Source of the DNA: Litoditis marina
Lineage: Eukaryota; Nematoda; Chromadorea; Rhabditida; Rhabditidae
Direction: 5' to 3'
Length of the DNA: 64,000 bases
Assembly (NCBI GenBank): GCA_964036275.1
Contig: OZ038434.1
Coordinates: 40,075,279 to 40,139,278 of the forward strand
A program made the translations under genes and the position numbers. Each line of letters begins with the position of its first letter. Within the stretch, counting starts at the first letter, position 1. The notes under the pieces were generated by a model. The model was not told the origin of the DNA. It worked only from the letters and a program-made list of their open reading frames with translations, and did not search any database. Of the stretch, positions 1 to 11,423 are shown piece after piece.

Positions 1-114
1 ATATCAAGAAATTGAGCAGATGTGTTCTGTTCAATGTTTGTTCAATGTTTCATTAGGTATCTTTACAGATGTTACAGATTCCATAGTTGTATTTTTATCG
101 TTTTAAACAAGCGT

Positions 115-696
115 CATAGGAACTTCTAGCCCACAATTAAGACACTGGTAGAACGGTAGTAACAGTTAAACTGTGGTGATATGGTCGTAAACGTCCCGCG
201 ATTCAGTAGTAAACTTGTGGTAACGTTGAATCACGATTACTACCAGTAAATCGGTGATGTATCTCAAGTAACCTCAGAAATGAACTAGATATCTAATACC
301 ACACGTGATACCTATACTAGATACGGATGTCTGCGAGAGTGCTCTGCCGGCTTCTGGCTGTTTTCGGTTTAATTACCCAAGTTTGAGGTACTTTTCACCT
401 CTGAAGCGAACTTAGTATTAAGTACGTGAGAAATAGATACTAGAGGCGCCATGAAAAGATAATTAAATTTTGTTTTATAAAAAAAATAATTTTCAAGTGT
501 TTTATTTTCGATAATTCGAAATAATTTTACTGCTGTTTTACTGCAGTTGAACTACAACTTTACTGGCGCTTTACTGCAGTAGCGACACCGCACTACTACC
601 GTTTTAAGACTGGTGATACTGCAGTAACACTACCAGTAAAACGGCAGTAGTACGGTGTCGCTACTGTAGTAGAACGCCGGTTTTATCTTTACAGTG
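115..696 (+). repeat. Foldback/MITE-like element, copy 1
   Basis: A 582-base non-coding element that recurs in reverse orientation at 58662-59203. One end reads CATAGGAACTTCTAG, the other CTTTACAGTG. The interior (about 540-690) is dense in palindromic words built on ACTACTGCCGTTTTACTGG and its complement, so one strand can fold into long hairpins. No protein is encoded. I see no convincing target-site duplication around this copy. The two-copy relationship is seen directly; the class (non-autonomous DNA transposon) is inferred. Confidence 0.75.
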
Positions 697-1247
697 GTTT
701 TTCCTTTCGGCTGTCAGTAAAATATATCATAATCACTTTATGGGCAGCTTTGTTTTAGTACGGTAGTCCTGCTGCGTCTCACATTTTTGTTAGCGCGCCC
801 AATTTTGAATTCTAATTTTAGAAATAATTATTTTGTTGTGTTATTTATAATTATAATGTGTATCGAATGTACCGTTCATTCTTCTCATATTGGAAGTTAA
901 TTGAACATACAGGAGTCACATTGTTGACTGATTCGTATCCTCATCTGCATTACTCCAAACATCTCAAATTCAATTTTTTTTTCTTCAAATTGATTGTACA
1001 TCTTGACTTGTCTGCTCTCGCTAGTATAAAGTGAATTTTCTATGTATGTACTTTACTAAACTCTCTCTCTGTCTCTTTTCATTCAATCTCCCTCCAACTT
1101 TTTTCTCAGTGTGAAGTGAACAATCATCCTCTTGTTGTTCTTGTTCATCTTCATATTGTTACTGTTATCTTTCGCGTTACATTTTCATACGAAATAAAGT
1201 ATTTTCATATGTTCCAGACTACGGGTAAAACAAGGGCCGGCGCATAG
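697..1247. other. Region upstream of the ceramide synthase gene
   Basis: No coding sequence is visible. It is AT-rich with a pyrimidine run near 1058-1085 (CTCTCTCTCTGTCTC). An acceptor-like TTCCAG ends at about 1216, so a 5' UTR intron just ahead of the start codon at 1248 is possible. Confidence 0.4.
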
Positions 1248-4200
1248 ATGGCGACTGGTATCTGGAATGAGGCCATCTGGCTACCTGCGGGCATGACCTG
1301 GGATGTCATGAAGAGCAACGCCACCATCAGCTATCCCCAGGTCGCCGATCTACAGTACAGCTTGATCGGAGGAGTACTTTTGTTGGTCAGCATACTTTAT
1401 CGAATTTGGCTAGACATAGACAGCGAGAAAAACCGGGTAATCCCCCCCCCCCCCCCCCACTTAGAAGTATATTGATAGCTCGAATCATCACCTAAGGTCA
1501 CCCTAGTTCCATAATCGGTTCACCAAATCTGCTCAGTTCGGTTGTTTGTGTACATTGTACATAACATGACTGGTACATCGCATTAGCGTAGAACCGCCAC
1601 ATGTGTTTGGTTATAATAGCTGTGTTAGTTGCGTAACACGCAACTGTCTCTTATCACTTATCAGCATCAATAATATGGTTCAATTGGTTCGTCTATGAAC
1701 ACTATTTGTTCATGTTTGCATATGCGGGTCGTGCTTTGTATGTAATCCTTGTACTTTCTTCTACCGTATCGAGAATATCTATTACGGGGGGTGATAGTAT
1801 ATAATCTGGGGGAGGTTATTGTATATAGCCTTGTCTTGGCTTTAGGGGATAGAGCACATATCAAAGTGAAACTTATTGACAAAGCACGAAGTGAAACTTA
1901 TACATTTATAAGGTCGCATTCATACTTTTTACGTCAACGTTTAACGCCGGCGTTATAAGTAAACAAAACATGCGTATCGATTTAGTTGGCGTTAACGCCG
2001 GCGTGAGTCAATACGTGTGTTTTCTTCACTATTCACGTCGGCGTTAAACGTCGACATGAAAATTATGAAAGCGGCCTGAGATGTGCCCATTTCACGAAAA
2101 GGAGTCCTTTTTTTCACTTCTTCATTTTTCATAAAAAATCTGGTATTTTTTCCGTCATTAGCGAGAAGTAGGTCAGTTTATCGCATTTGTGGGATTATTC
2201 CGATAATTTTACTGATTTTTCAAATTCTGTCCTAAGAATTGGGTCTTCCGAGAAACACATCATAGAATCATAGTGAAACAAAATGACCGTGATTGTCTAT
2301 CTTTCGAGACCAACTCATATACCTTTGGTTATACTCCTATAACATATTGATTTCCAGTTGGCGCGTGTGTTCCTGGAGGCGTTTGTGTTTCTGCCGATCG
2401 GTTGGCTGGGAGGATGGATCTCGTCACCTCTTCCCCTTCACTCCCTGGTGCTAGCACATCTCACCGGTCAGATCTTTCTTTCGTATTCGTACTTCAGTAG
2501 CACTGTATGAGAATTGTTAGAAGAAGAAAATTGCATAGATTTCTCAATGCACAGTTGAAAATAATAATAGTAGCCATGTTCGTATCTGTTTTTGGCTGTG
2601 CAGCCAAGATTCCTAAAGTCTTAGGGGAAGTATCATGGCCACACATTAGTCAGCTGTGATTATTCTACATGAAGGAACTCGTTCTCGGGTAAAATCGGTC
2701 TCCCTTCTGGTTTTGCGTCAGAAATAGACCAATATTCCCGATGTTGGCCATTCTTCCAACTTCCAATTGCCTAGGACAACATTGCAGCAGGATCATGACT
2801 GTTTTCCTGTTTCATACAGTCAATTTGATTATTCCAGGAGGTTTCTTCGGCAAGGGGAAATTCAAGCGGGTGGCCGAGTGTGCCTTCAGGGCGACCTTCT
2901 ACGTATTCGCATGGATTGCTGGGTTAGCTTTCATACCACAACCATATGAATTTTGTCCGAATAAACAGAAAACGGGCTAGTTTATCGCCAATATTGGGAA
3001 GACTAGCTTACTTTTATGCAAAAGCATGAAAATTAGCCTTACCAATTGGACAACGGGTTACTAGGATGTAGGATAAATCTCGAACTTGCTCTCTATTCAA
3101 GCAACGCATCTTTGATTTGGTGTGGTGCTGGTGATCTAATTAGTTTCTCAAGACAGTCACTTTCGTACACCCGTTCATCCGTACAATGTACTCCCAACTC
3201 CCGAGCGTCAAAGTGCTATAAATGTGTGTTCCGGTTCCGGTATCAACAACATACTATTCAGTTTAAATAAAGATATCCTAGTTTTTTGTGTTCTGTGTAA
3301 AAAAAACCTTCATTACGTTTGTCTATGATTTATTTTACATTTTTTTCACTCTCCTGGTTGTAATCTTCTCATTCCAGCCATACACATACACCAGTGAGGT
3401 CCGACTATTCGACAAAAATTGTTACCAGATTTAAACACGTAAAAACTACTGAATTTGCAACAAAAGTAGCCGGTTTGTTAGTTTATGCCTACAATTGTGG
3501 TTGTAAGTTTGACTCTTACGATTACAGAGCCTATCTTCTGTGGAATTCTCCCCAGATGAACGATGTGACGGACTGCTGGAGAAATTGGCCGCATCATCAT
3601 ATCTCGAATGAGATCTGGTGGTATTACATCACGGAATCCTCCTTCTACTGGGCTCTTCTCATTGGGTACGCTTGTTTTCCATTCCCGTTGTTCTGTAGAG
3701 GTGGAGATCTTAAAGATGGACGATTATGTGGACCAACCCCGTGTCAACGGTCCTTTAAACTGCAATTGAAAAATGTATTGCAGTTTAAAGGACTGAAGAA
3801 TTGGGATTGGACCACATAATCGTCCTACTTTAAACGACAAATGATTTCGCGAAAGGGGGGAGCAAATATGGGAGGAGTTTCTTGTATGCTCAAATCAATC
3901 ACCTATTTTTCCTACAAACCCCGAATTTAAAGAACCTGATGTGAAGAAAAAACATTCAACCCCATTAAACTGAACCACGTATTTTCAAATCACCTTTGGG
4001 TTGTGGAGCACCGTGCTTAGGCAAGTAGAGTTCAAGGCAGTGGGTAATTTGCACGTTCTTTATATAGGGATCCTAACCGGCATATATGTACTACTATAGT
4101 TATTAACTGTAGTATGATAACTTGATAACTTATATGCTTGCAGTATCATTTGCATCGAAATTCGTCGCGCGGACTTCGCTCAGATGATTTTACATGAAAA

Positions 4201-6448
4201 ATATGCAAATTCCTCCCCCAAAAGTAGAGATTGTTTCTCGTCCTTTCCACTATTCGGACATCTTTACGGATATTGGGGTATATGACGACTACTAAGTTAT
4301 ATACTTGAATACCTTATATTTATATATGTTTTCAGTACAATCTGCATCGACATTCGCCGTGCGGACTTCTCTCAGATGATTCTGCATCACGTGATCACCA
4401 TCCTCCTCCTCTACATCAGTTGGTCGATGAACATGGTTCGCGTGGGGACACTGGTGCTGTTCAGCCACGATGCCGCCGATATATTCATGTGGGTTTCTGG
4501 TGTATTTATATATGTTGGGAGAACAAGGGGGGGGGGATGAGATGTAGGGACAAGGGCCCCATAACGTTTCTTTTTTCCACAATGAAATCCTCAACCTCAA
4601 CTCTTCTGACACTAACCAATACTCCCACACCTATCAGTCGTGACCTTACCAGTTCCAACAGAAAGTAATGCCGAATTACTTTTTCGGTTTTGTTCGGTTA
4701 CTCTGAACTCTTTCCGTTTCGCAATGTTTTCGACAATTGCAGTGAGATGGTGAAGTTGGCCTGCTACATTGGTTGGACTTTGCCTTTTTCTAATTAAATG
4801 TAATGCCAAAACAAACCATACTTATTGGGTTAGTTGTTTGTTCGGCTATCTTCAATTGATCTTCGTTTTTCAACGTTCTTGACATGAGCCGAAACGGTGT
4901 AACTTTAAACCTGATCAATAATTAACTTTTATAGATGGTATGTATTATTCTTAGTTTATTTATCCCTCTATTTAATAACCTTATTTTATTTAATCTAATT
5001 CTGTTTATTTAACTTGCAGTGAGATGGTGAAGTTGGCCCGCTACGCCGGTTGGGATGCGGTGGTCACGTGTTCGTTCCTCGTCTTTCTTGTAGTCTGGTT
5101 CTCCACCCGTCTCGTCTACTACCCATTCTGGGTTCTGCGGTCCATTTGGTTCGAAGCTCCCGCCCTCATTGAGGTTAGTTTTGTGGTTTACAATTTCATT
5201 TACAAAAGGTACATCACAACAGCAAACGTAGGGCGATTTTGTTCGATGCGCTATTGAATCTTCTCACAATCAGGATTTTGAACTACCCTAATTCCAATAA
5301 TGGTTGCCCTTCACGAGTGGGAACCTAATCACGCACCCCTGTTTTGCAGTTTGGTTACCTAAACAAAATACTCTCACATGGAAACGTGAATTCTGATCAA
5401 CGTGGACTTCTGCATTATTAGATGTGGCTTTCCAATTGGAGAGATGTAATGAAAACTTGTATACAACCTCATTTACATGAAATGAAAATCGCAGCTTTTT
5501 GATTGATCGATGCTTGCTGTGGCTGTGGGAGTATAGCGGGATAGAGCAATTCACATTGTATCGGCTTGCTTTGAAAATAGTGAAGTTTCACGGTTTTGAA
5601 CCATCAGCAAACAGTAAAACAAGCAGTAGCCTGTTGCAAACTTTTTATTCATTCACACATTTATGTTGCAGAAGAAATACGAATGTTCCAAGTTGTCCAA
5701 TGGTTCAAATTAGGAATGACTCGTTTCGCGTACTTTGAGCTAGTAGCTGTGTTTCGTAGATCATAGCATGAACAAACGTAGGGCTACTTTGTTAGATGAT
5801 TCCTTAGTTCACCCGTTTTTCTTCAAAATAGGGAAAACTTTCCTGTTGAAAATCCCATCTCCCGATCAGTTTACTCACCAAAATTCAACATCCGTCAACC
5901 TGAACTTCAAAATATTTGTGTGGACAACAAAGCCGCATTGTGTATGAGCATAAATAATGCTATCTTTGTAAATGGCTTCTTTTTACAGAAGGAATACGAA
6001 TGGTCCAATCTGTGGCAGCGTCCAATGGTCCCCCGCGTATTGATGGTCATGCTCTCCCTCCTGCTTGTACTCCACGTATTCTGGACTGTCATGATACTTA
6101 AGGTGGGTCTGGCAAACATACGTTAACAAATTGTCCCATTAGACCGAGAAACCCAAAATCACCCCTTAGTTGATGTATTTAGATGATTCAGCGGCAAATC
6201 ATCTTTATCAGTAGCACAGCACCAAGCTGTAACTATTTTACGAAGAATTTACGGGAACCATTTATGTATATATATAAAGTTGTAAGCAAAAATAGTTAGC
6301 TTACTCGAATATTCTTCACTTGTATTCAAGTAATGTTGTTTCTCAGGTTGCCTATCGATCGACGAGAGGCGGTGAAATCGACGATATTCGAGAGGAAGGA
6401 GACTCAGACGACGAGGAAGATCAAAAAGAAACCAAGAAGGCCCAATAG
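1248..6448 (+). CDS. CERS: Ceramide synthase (TLC/LAG1 family)
   Basis: Eight exons: 1248-1436, 2358-2466, 2838-2922, 3528-3665, 4336-4488, 5020-5173, 5989-6102, 6347-6448. All borders are GT..AG and phases agree, giving 347 residues, the usual family length. Ceramide synthases N-acylate sphingoid bases with acyl-CoA in the ER membrane. The N-terminus has one membrane segment (about residues 38-53, SLIGGVLLLVSILYRI). The TLC domain follows. Exons 4-5 carry the family signature: DVTDCWRNWPHH, then the Lag1 motif with the paired histidines (MILHHVITILLLYISW) and the downstream HDAAD acidic pair. Exons 6-7 hold further membrane helices. The tail is strongly acidic (GDSDDEEDQKE), as in other family members, where such residues are phosphorylated. 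No homeobox-like insert is obvious between the first helix and the TLC domain. Decayed copies of the starts of exons 5, 6 and 7 lie in the preceding introns. Confidence 0.93.
1442..1459. repeat. Poly-C tract
   Basis: A run of about 18 C directly after the donor site of ceramide synthase exon 1. Similar C runs occur near 6977-6988, 15812-15827 and 47015-47030, all in introns or between genes. They may be collapsed or mis-sized in the assembly. Confidence 0.8.
1915..2070. repeat. Palindromic GTTAACGCCGGCG cluster
   Basis: In ceramide synthase intron 1, a short palindrome-rich block repeats GTTTAACGCCGGCGTT, GGCGTTAACGCCGGCGTG and GTCGGCGTTAAACGTCGAC in alternating orientation over about 150 bases. 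It looks like the core of a small foldback element. No coding potential. Confidence 0.6.
3708..3832. repeat. Short palindromic element (TTTAAACTGCAAT family), copy 1
   Basis: Lies right after ceramide synthase exon 4. The left half GGACGATTATGTGGACCAA is mirrored by TTGGACCACATAATCGTCC on the right. The centre is AAACTGCAATTGAAAAATG and its near complement. It is about 125 bases, typical of a MITE. A diverged copy is at 52866-52993. Confidence 0.8.
4135..4197 (+). pseudogene. Decayed copy of the start of ceramide synthase exon 5
   Basis: The sequence TTGCAGTATCATTTGCATCG onward matches the acceptor and first ~55 bases of the true exon 5 at 4330-4390 (shared CGCGCGGACTTCGCTCAGATGAT versus CGTGCGGACTTCTCTCAGATGAT, compared over short stretches). 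The copy ends before the conserved His-His motif. It keeps an AG acceptor, so it could act as a decoy exon. Confidence 0.8.
4733..4782 (+). pseudogene. Decayed copy of the start of ceramide synthase exon 6
   Basis: TTGCAGTGAGATGGTGAAGT here is identical to the acceptor and start of true exon 6 (5014-5033). Similarity continues through GGCC(T/C)GCTAC and GGTTGGGA/GGTTGGAC, then stops. It lies about 280 bases upstream of the real exon in the same intron. Confidence 0.85.
5664..5706 (+). pseudogene. Decayed copy of the start of ceramide synthase exon 7
   Basis: GCAGAAGAAATACGAATGTT matches the true exon 7 start ACAGAAGGAATACGAATGGT at 5985. The following CCAATGGTTC matches CCAATGGTCC after a small gap. 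It sits about 320 bases upstream of the real exon. Confidence 0.75.
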
Positions 6449-7531
6449 ACGATCGAATGAAATGTACGCAGGCATACAAACTGCTGGAAATTCAGCAATT
6501 TTGAGGAAATTTATAAAAATAAGACATTTATCGTATCGTGTGACTCAAATTATAGAAAAAATCATGTAAACACTTTTATGACTTGAGTTGTGTCTAAAAC
6601 GATATGTTACAAGCGATTCTATGTAGAAACTGATTGTTCTATCTGACTAATATGTTTTGCTGAATTTCTGTAGTTTGTAGCCTGCTGCAGTCGCTCGTGT
6701 TCACTTGTTCCCATGCATCGCACACAGCTTTCATCAGCTGATCAAGAGTTATATGTAGAGTTCTCTGTTGTTATAGATTTTTCTGCCGGGCTATCCTTCT
6801 TGTTAACTGTGGGCCCAACATGAAAATGTTCCACCATACTGCTAGAAATTGAGGCATTCGAGTAGGAACCATACATATTTTACAAGTCCGAGAAATATGT
6901 GTTTGTGCCCATTTGTCTAGCAGTATTACACTTCCCATTCCATTTCGTTTCGACATAATACCATCTGTAATTCCACCCCCCCCCCCCCCTTTTTCGCCCA
7001 CTTTTGATTTGCCGCCTCCTACTGTTTAGAGTTACCAGAGCTGTATTTGTTTTAGTATGATTCCATGTGTCGTCTTGCCTGTTATCAAAAATTGTTGACT
7101 TCTTCCCGGTATCCATTCATCGACATGAAACGCTTGTGTACGAAGTATTTATCTCGAAACAAAGCTAGCTTTTCAGCTATCATAACAGTAGTCAACAGAA
7201 CAACATTAACCGGTAACATATCTATTTGTATTCTGAAGAAAACAAATAAAATAATATTCGTGAAAATAATGAGAAACTACTTCTAGAACCTAACGATTAT
7301 TCTTTTCTGCTGGAGGAACATGTGAAAAGTATGAAAAAAATTTCTAACTGGAAGTTTCTTGAACTCTCTCATTGACACCTTGGTCTTGTCAAGGAAAAAC
7401 ATAGAAGATACATATGAACCTAATGAAAACTACTAGACAATAGACAAACTACATCATGAAAAAAAACTAATAGAGAACAAATGCTCCACTCACAATGATA
7501 ACAAAGAGTCAGGAACTCTCTTGAACTGTTC
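6449..7531. other. Gap between convergent ceramide synthase and PNPT1 genes
   Basis: Holds the 3' ends of two convergent genes. No exon or RNA gene is visible. There is a poly-C tract at 6977-6988. Short reading frames here have no recognisable protein character. Confidence 0.5.
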
Positions 7532-10500
7532 TCAACTGGAAGGCGCCTTGTTCTTGTCCATGTCCCTCGGTTTCCTGACATTCCTGACCGGAGGGCTGGT
7601 GGTGGCAGTCGTTCTACGGGACAGCCGGATCTGGCCCGTAGTAGGGTCACGGCCCAGCCATTGCAGAATCACGTTCTGACCGATCTGCAAATAGGAGCAA
7701 TATCAGTGAATGGCTTCATATATACTCTTCAAAATAGTCGGTTAACTCTTCAAGAAATTCGTTACGTATTCAGAGAAACGGCATTCCCTACAGCATGCGT
7801 TTTGACGAAAGGAGGTAACAAGCTGCAACTGTACGACTGCACAAGCGAATGAAACTGACACATGAATGAATGGAGTGTTTGCTCTTTTTTCGAAGCGAGG
7901 ATATACGGTGTATGTCGCCCTGTCCCGCTGTGTTTGTAGTTTGATCCCCGTTCCTTTTTGCTCGAACTCGAAATATATGACGTCTGTCGAGATCAAACTA
8001 CAACAAAGGTTTGGCAGAAATATTACCTTGAGACCGGTAGCAGACGAATGTTGCACGGGGGTGTGACTGAGCAACGAGTTGGGCACGAAAACCGGACGAC
8101 CTCCACCCTGAAAAGAAACGAAAACATTGATAGTTCGAAAAATTGAAATGGAAAACAATTATGTGGTAGCAACATTCTCAGTTCGTTTGTTGAAGACAAT
8201 GTATACTAAACACGGGCTTCTTTCAGCCAAACTTCATACATTTTAACCGACAAACGGTTGAAGGACAGTCGTTGAATCTGATTGTGAATGGATAGAGGGG
8301 ACAGCCGAGGGACGAGGGCTTGACAAATGGATCTGATCAAATGAGACCTATTTTTGTTTCTGCGGAATATTTTACCAGTGACCGTAGTGGTGTCAGTACG
8401 TGTAATTTACCCTCAATAATTGTATAAAATTCTTTACCAGGCTCTCATCCCCTTACTACTCGGAACGCGCTCTGTTAATTACAAATTCGCGTTTGGTCGA
8501 AACTGTATTGCAACAAATCTAGAGATCTAGTGTGCCCTGAAGAGACGTCAGACGACGAGAGTGAAAATCAATATATATGACAGCCACGCTGTATAAAAAC
8601 AGTAATTTACTGTTTTGCAACGACGCTTATTCGGAGTATTACTCGGATCCAATTGGGGACCGTAATCTAACTGAACAAACCAACGTACCGCCACCCTGAC
8701 CATGATGCCGCGATCCATCATGTCCAGCACCTCGGAGCTGACCAGCTGACCGTACGTGTACTCCACACCAGCACCCTCTGATACCAACCTGAAGCCAAAA
8801 CGTAATTGTACACGAATTTGAAGGCGAAACACAATTTTGTTAGAGTTGTACTCGGAATTCTAAATTTCGCTTACTTTAGAGTGACTCGGATTTTAGAATC
8901 CTAGAATTGTTGGGATTTTGGGACCATGTTGGTGGTATAGTCTTTTTCGTTCATACAGAAAGATACAGAAACTACTACAGTAGAAAGGCAAGGCCTCAGT
9001 GCGTTTGAACGACGTGAATTGATTCCCTATTACAAAGGGTGTTGCAAAAAACATAACTCATCAAAAACTCAGTCATTGGAAAGTTTAAATAAGTACTGTA
9101 AGGGTCACAGTAGGAATGGTGTTGACTGTATATGGGTGTGAATTGAGACATATCGTACTTGTTGAGCAACTGCTTGGCCTCCGCCAGCCGTTCCTTGTTC
9201 GGTGCGAACAGACTGATGTGCGCGTCATCCTCCGACGAAACCTGTGACAAGTTTGTAGTTTGTATTTGTAGTGTGTGTTATCTTCTTGACATAAATTATG
9301 TTCTTTAGACTTGCAAATCGATAACAAGCTCTGGATCTGGATATGAACAATTATGAAAGTTGAACCATTATGAACCATTATGAACGTTATAGTGTTAAGA
9401 ATATATATATCAATCGAGCACCGCCCGGGCAGCTCGATTTGACTATAAAGGTTTGGTTCGCGCTTTGCGCGACAAGGGTGCGGGGTTTTCGAGTTCAGTC
9501 GGCGTCCTTCAAATATTCCATAAATTTATCCTAAATCAACTGTTTCGATAACATTTCTAGCATAATACTACCACCAGAATAAAGTTTTAGGTATAAATGG
9601 TGAATTCTATATCAAACCGTTGTGATAACCCCCCTTTCAGGTTACCTGAGTGGGTAACCGGTTGGTAAGCTAAAATTAGAACCAGGCACCCAGCTGACGC
9701 AAAGCTTTTCGGTTACCCACTCAGGTAACCTAAAACCAGTTCCCAAAAACCGGTTAGATTCATAACTGGCCGATGAAATTCTTACCTTGACGCCGGTCTC
9801 GGCTTCAATCAGCTTCGCGTTCATGGCGCCCGACTTGAACAGCGTCTGTCGCTTGTGAATCTCCAGACGAATGTTCTCAATCACCGGAACGGTCGGCTTG
9901 AAATCTATCCTGAAACGAGCGATTGAAAGACAAATACTACTATTGTCACAATATAGTTTTTCAGAGAGAAAAACAAGTTTAACTCAATCTTCAGAATTTT
10001 TTATTTTTACTAAAGAGTTCATAATGCAGATGAAAATAATGATCGAGTTCTATACAAAATTTTAAAAGTGAGTTCTAGAAAAAATTCCTGGAAAGATACT
10101 GCAGACCGTATTTGAAAGTCGAGAAGTACCGAAAGATAAAATTTCTAGAAGTTAGACAAATTTGCAAAACATTGCATCGGCCGGGAATCGAACCCGGGCC
10201 GCCCGCGTGGCAGGCGAGCATTCTACCACTGAACCACCGATGCTACAATCTGGAAGGGCGCGGACCTGGGTTTATCGCGGGCGGCGGCCATTTTGTCCAG
10301 CACATAGTCGACCCCATTTCGACCGCGTTCCAACGATTCGCTCAGTTGCTGTCTGGTCAGACCGTCTATCTTGACATCGAGTTGGATGGCCGTGAAACCC
10401 TTTGCAGAACCTGTACACGAGGTAATAAACAATGATAAAAATAACAATACTTCTACCATATATAATAATTCATAATAGTGTGTCACATTTAACATCCAAT

Positions 10501-11366
10501 AAAAAATCGCGAACTAACTACTCTATTATAATAATAATCTTCTACGCGAATGTTTCAGTGGGGTGTTATTTTATTTATAACTGAGCAAAGAATCGGGATA
10601 AATCCCTATTTTTCATGAAAATCAATAAGTTGTACGTCTGAAAGTCTGTTCGCGGTAAGCTCGTATGTTAAACCAACCAACCTCACATACCAACATCAGT
10701 AAGATGAGACTGTTTCACAAAAGTAAAGCCGTTTTTCCATCCAAAACTTCCTGATTTTGGATCAAAATATTCCGATTTCTCCCATTCTCGCCGAAAAACG
10801 CCCGTTTCTTGGAATTCTGTGGCTATTCGTACAACTTTAGTTTGCTGTAGTATGACCAACCTGCGATCTTGAAATCCATGTCGCCCGCGTAGTCCTCGAT
10901 CCCGAGAATATCCGTCAGCACCTTGTAGTTCTCCGCCTTACTGTAATAGTTACCAAATAAGACCTGCCCATTTGAAAAAATACAAGTGCCAACTTTTTTT
11001 TGTATGTTAGAGCAAATCTGACAACGCGAAGCCTGTTATTTTTCGTATTGAAAATTTACACTTTAAGCTAGAACAGAGAAAGAAGGGCCCCTATCGTTCG
11101 CGCGTCCCTCAAACCGCAAGCCAGGTAAGAATGTTCCCATGATCTACTCTGTTTGTAGTTTGATCGCGCTACGTGTTATTCGTGACTTGGAAAAATGATG
11201 ACATTCATTTTAGGTGATGACATTATCTGCGTTGTAGTTTCATTTGCATTCACGACACACGTTTCGAATAGATGGAACCAAGATACAAACACAGCGGTTC
11301 CGACTGGAAGGTACAGTATCGATCCTCTTCCCCCGTAGGTGAATCATACATACATACATACATACA

Positions 11367-11423
<57 letters not shown>

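Noticed and set aside
3394..3819. A 141-codon continuous frame in the ceramide synthase region
   Set aside because: It joins a repeat, the true exon 4 and a palindromic element. Only 3528-3665 is coding by homology and splice sites.
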